Below, piece by piece: positions 63,548-64,000 of a stretch of 64,000 nucleotides of DNA. This DNA is from Nocardioides daphniae (GTDB taxonomy: Bacteria; Actinomycetota; Actinomycetes; Propionibacteriales; Nocardioidaceae). The translations under genes and the position numbers were made by a program. The DNA lies in NCBI RefSeq assembly GCF_004777465.1, contig NZ_CP038462.1, positions 3,494,817 through 3,558,816 of the forward strand. Reading direction: 5' to 3'. Positions within the stretch are counted from its first letter, which is position 1, and every line of letters begins with the position of its first letter. The notes beneath the pieces were generated by a model that was not told the DNA's origin, did not search any database, and saw only the letters and a list, made by a program, of their open reading frames with translations.

Positions 63548-64000
63548 GAGAATTCTCCAGTGTTCTTGTTGCGGGGTGTCCACTCCGGCGGAGGCGCGGA
63601 TTCAGCATTCGGCTGGCACCGCCCTCCCCACGGCACACCCTTTGATGTGGGTGAATTTCCGTGGACGTGCGGCACCGGTCGACCACGAGCGGACGTCGGG
63701 CGACCTGCCAACGGTACGCGGAGCGTCGTCCGAGGGTCAAACCAGCGCGCACCCCTTGGGGAGGCCGGACGGGAACACGCCGACGGGGCCTGTGGATGAC
63801 GCCTTGCTACGAGCCGCCCGGGTTGTTACTTTCACTGCTCGCTCGAAGCTTTCCACTGGCAGCTCCTGACGCGTTCCAGCGCATGTGTGACCTGTGCCAC
63901 AAAGTGCCGAAAACCCGGTCTGACCAGCACACATCGTGTTCCTTGGACCTTCTCCGGATGCCGGCGGCACCAGCAACGTCACCCATTTGGGGCAACATGC
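63548..64000. other. rpmH leader and origin-side intergenic DNA
   Basis: No gene seen in 453 bases. Near 63791 is a one-mismatch DnaA box (TGTGGATGA). The region should hold the rpmH promoter and, on the other side, the dnaA promoter and leader. Base composition becomes less GC-rich from 63830 on. Confidence 0.6.

Overview
The window is about 64 kb of very GC-rich, gene-dense DNA from an actinobacterium. Its right end carries the conserved replication-origin flank on the minus strand: rpmH, rnpA, yidD, yidC, jag, rsmG, parA and parB. To the left come trxA-trxB, sigM, a murJ locus, a tRNA nucleotidyltransferase, ino1 with a PadR regulator, a class A penicillin-binding protein, then rpsF-ssb-rpsR-rplI and dnaB. 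This order and protein style fit Nocardioidaceae (Nocardioides or a near relative); that placement is inference from gene order and sequence style, with no search run. dnaA itself should lie just beyond base 64000.

Layout. 1-5.0 kb: end of a phospholipase-D-like gene, a HTH/TOBE molybdate regulator, modABC and an FAD reductase. 5.1-9.9 kb: small secreted proteins, an ECF sigma factor with a membrane partner, a divergent Lrp/LysE pair. 9.9-20.6 kb: an exporter-type ABC transporter, small enzymes, a YCII / DHFR-like / ECF sigma / DUF1059-like cluster, and a thiolase with a short acyl-CoA ligase. 20.7-23.5 kb: a cobalamin riboswitch in front of bluB, then an ECF sigma factor with a membrane partner. 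23.5-30.7 kb: dnaB, a DnaA-box cluster, a MATE exporter, ribosomal and SSB genes, a Ser/Thr kinase and endonuclease IV. 30.9-41 kb: a TetR-controlled dehydrogenase operon, a FemX-like plus alanine-racemase-like pair, a pentapeptide-repeat protein, a membrane glycosyltransferase and a bifunctional PBP. 41-56.7 kb: ino1, tRNA nucleotidyltransferase, DUF6049 protein, MurJ, a separate MurJ-type pseudokinase, SigM with its putative anti-sigma factor, thioredoxin genes, an AlaA-like aminotransferase and an acyltransferase. 56.7-64 kb: a parS-studded non-coding stretch and the parAB-to-rpmH block.

Several themes link the genes. Cell-wall building is represented by FemX, Alr-like, PBP, MurJ, pseudokinase and DUF6049. 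Chromosome replication and partition is represented by dnaB, ssb, ParAB, six close parS matches and several groups of DnaA boxes. Small-molecule control is represented by the molybdate and cobalamin units and by clear candidate operators for TetR and PadR regulators.

A caution for any user: about 18 genes, including the essential dnaB, ssb and rnpA, are interrupted by indels of usually one base, often in G/C runs. In dnaB five single-base losses fall within about 200 bases and restoring them gives an exact 475-codon frame. These look like sequencing or assembly errors, so the frameshifted genes are annotated as genes over their full span. No CRISPR array, tRNA, rRNA, transposase or prophage was seen.
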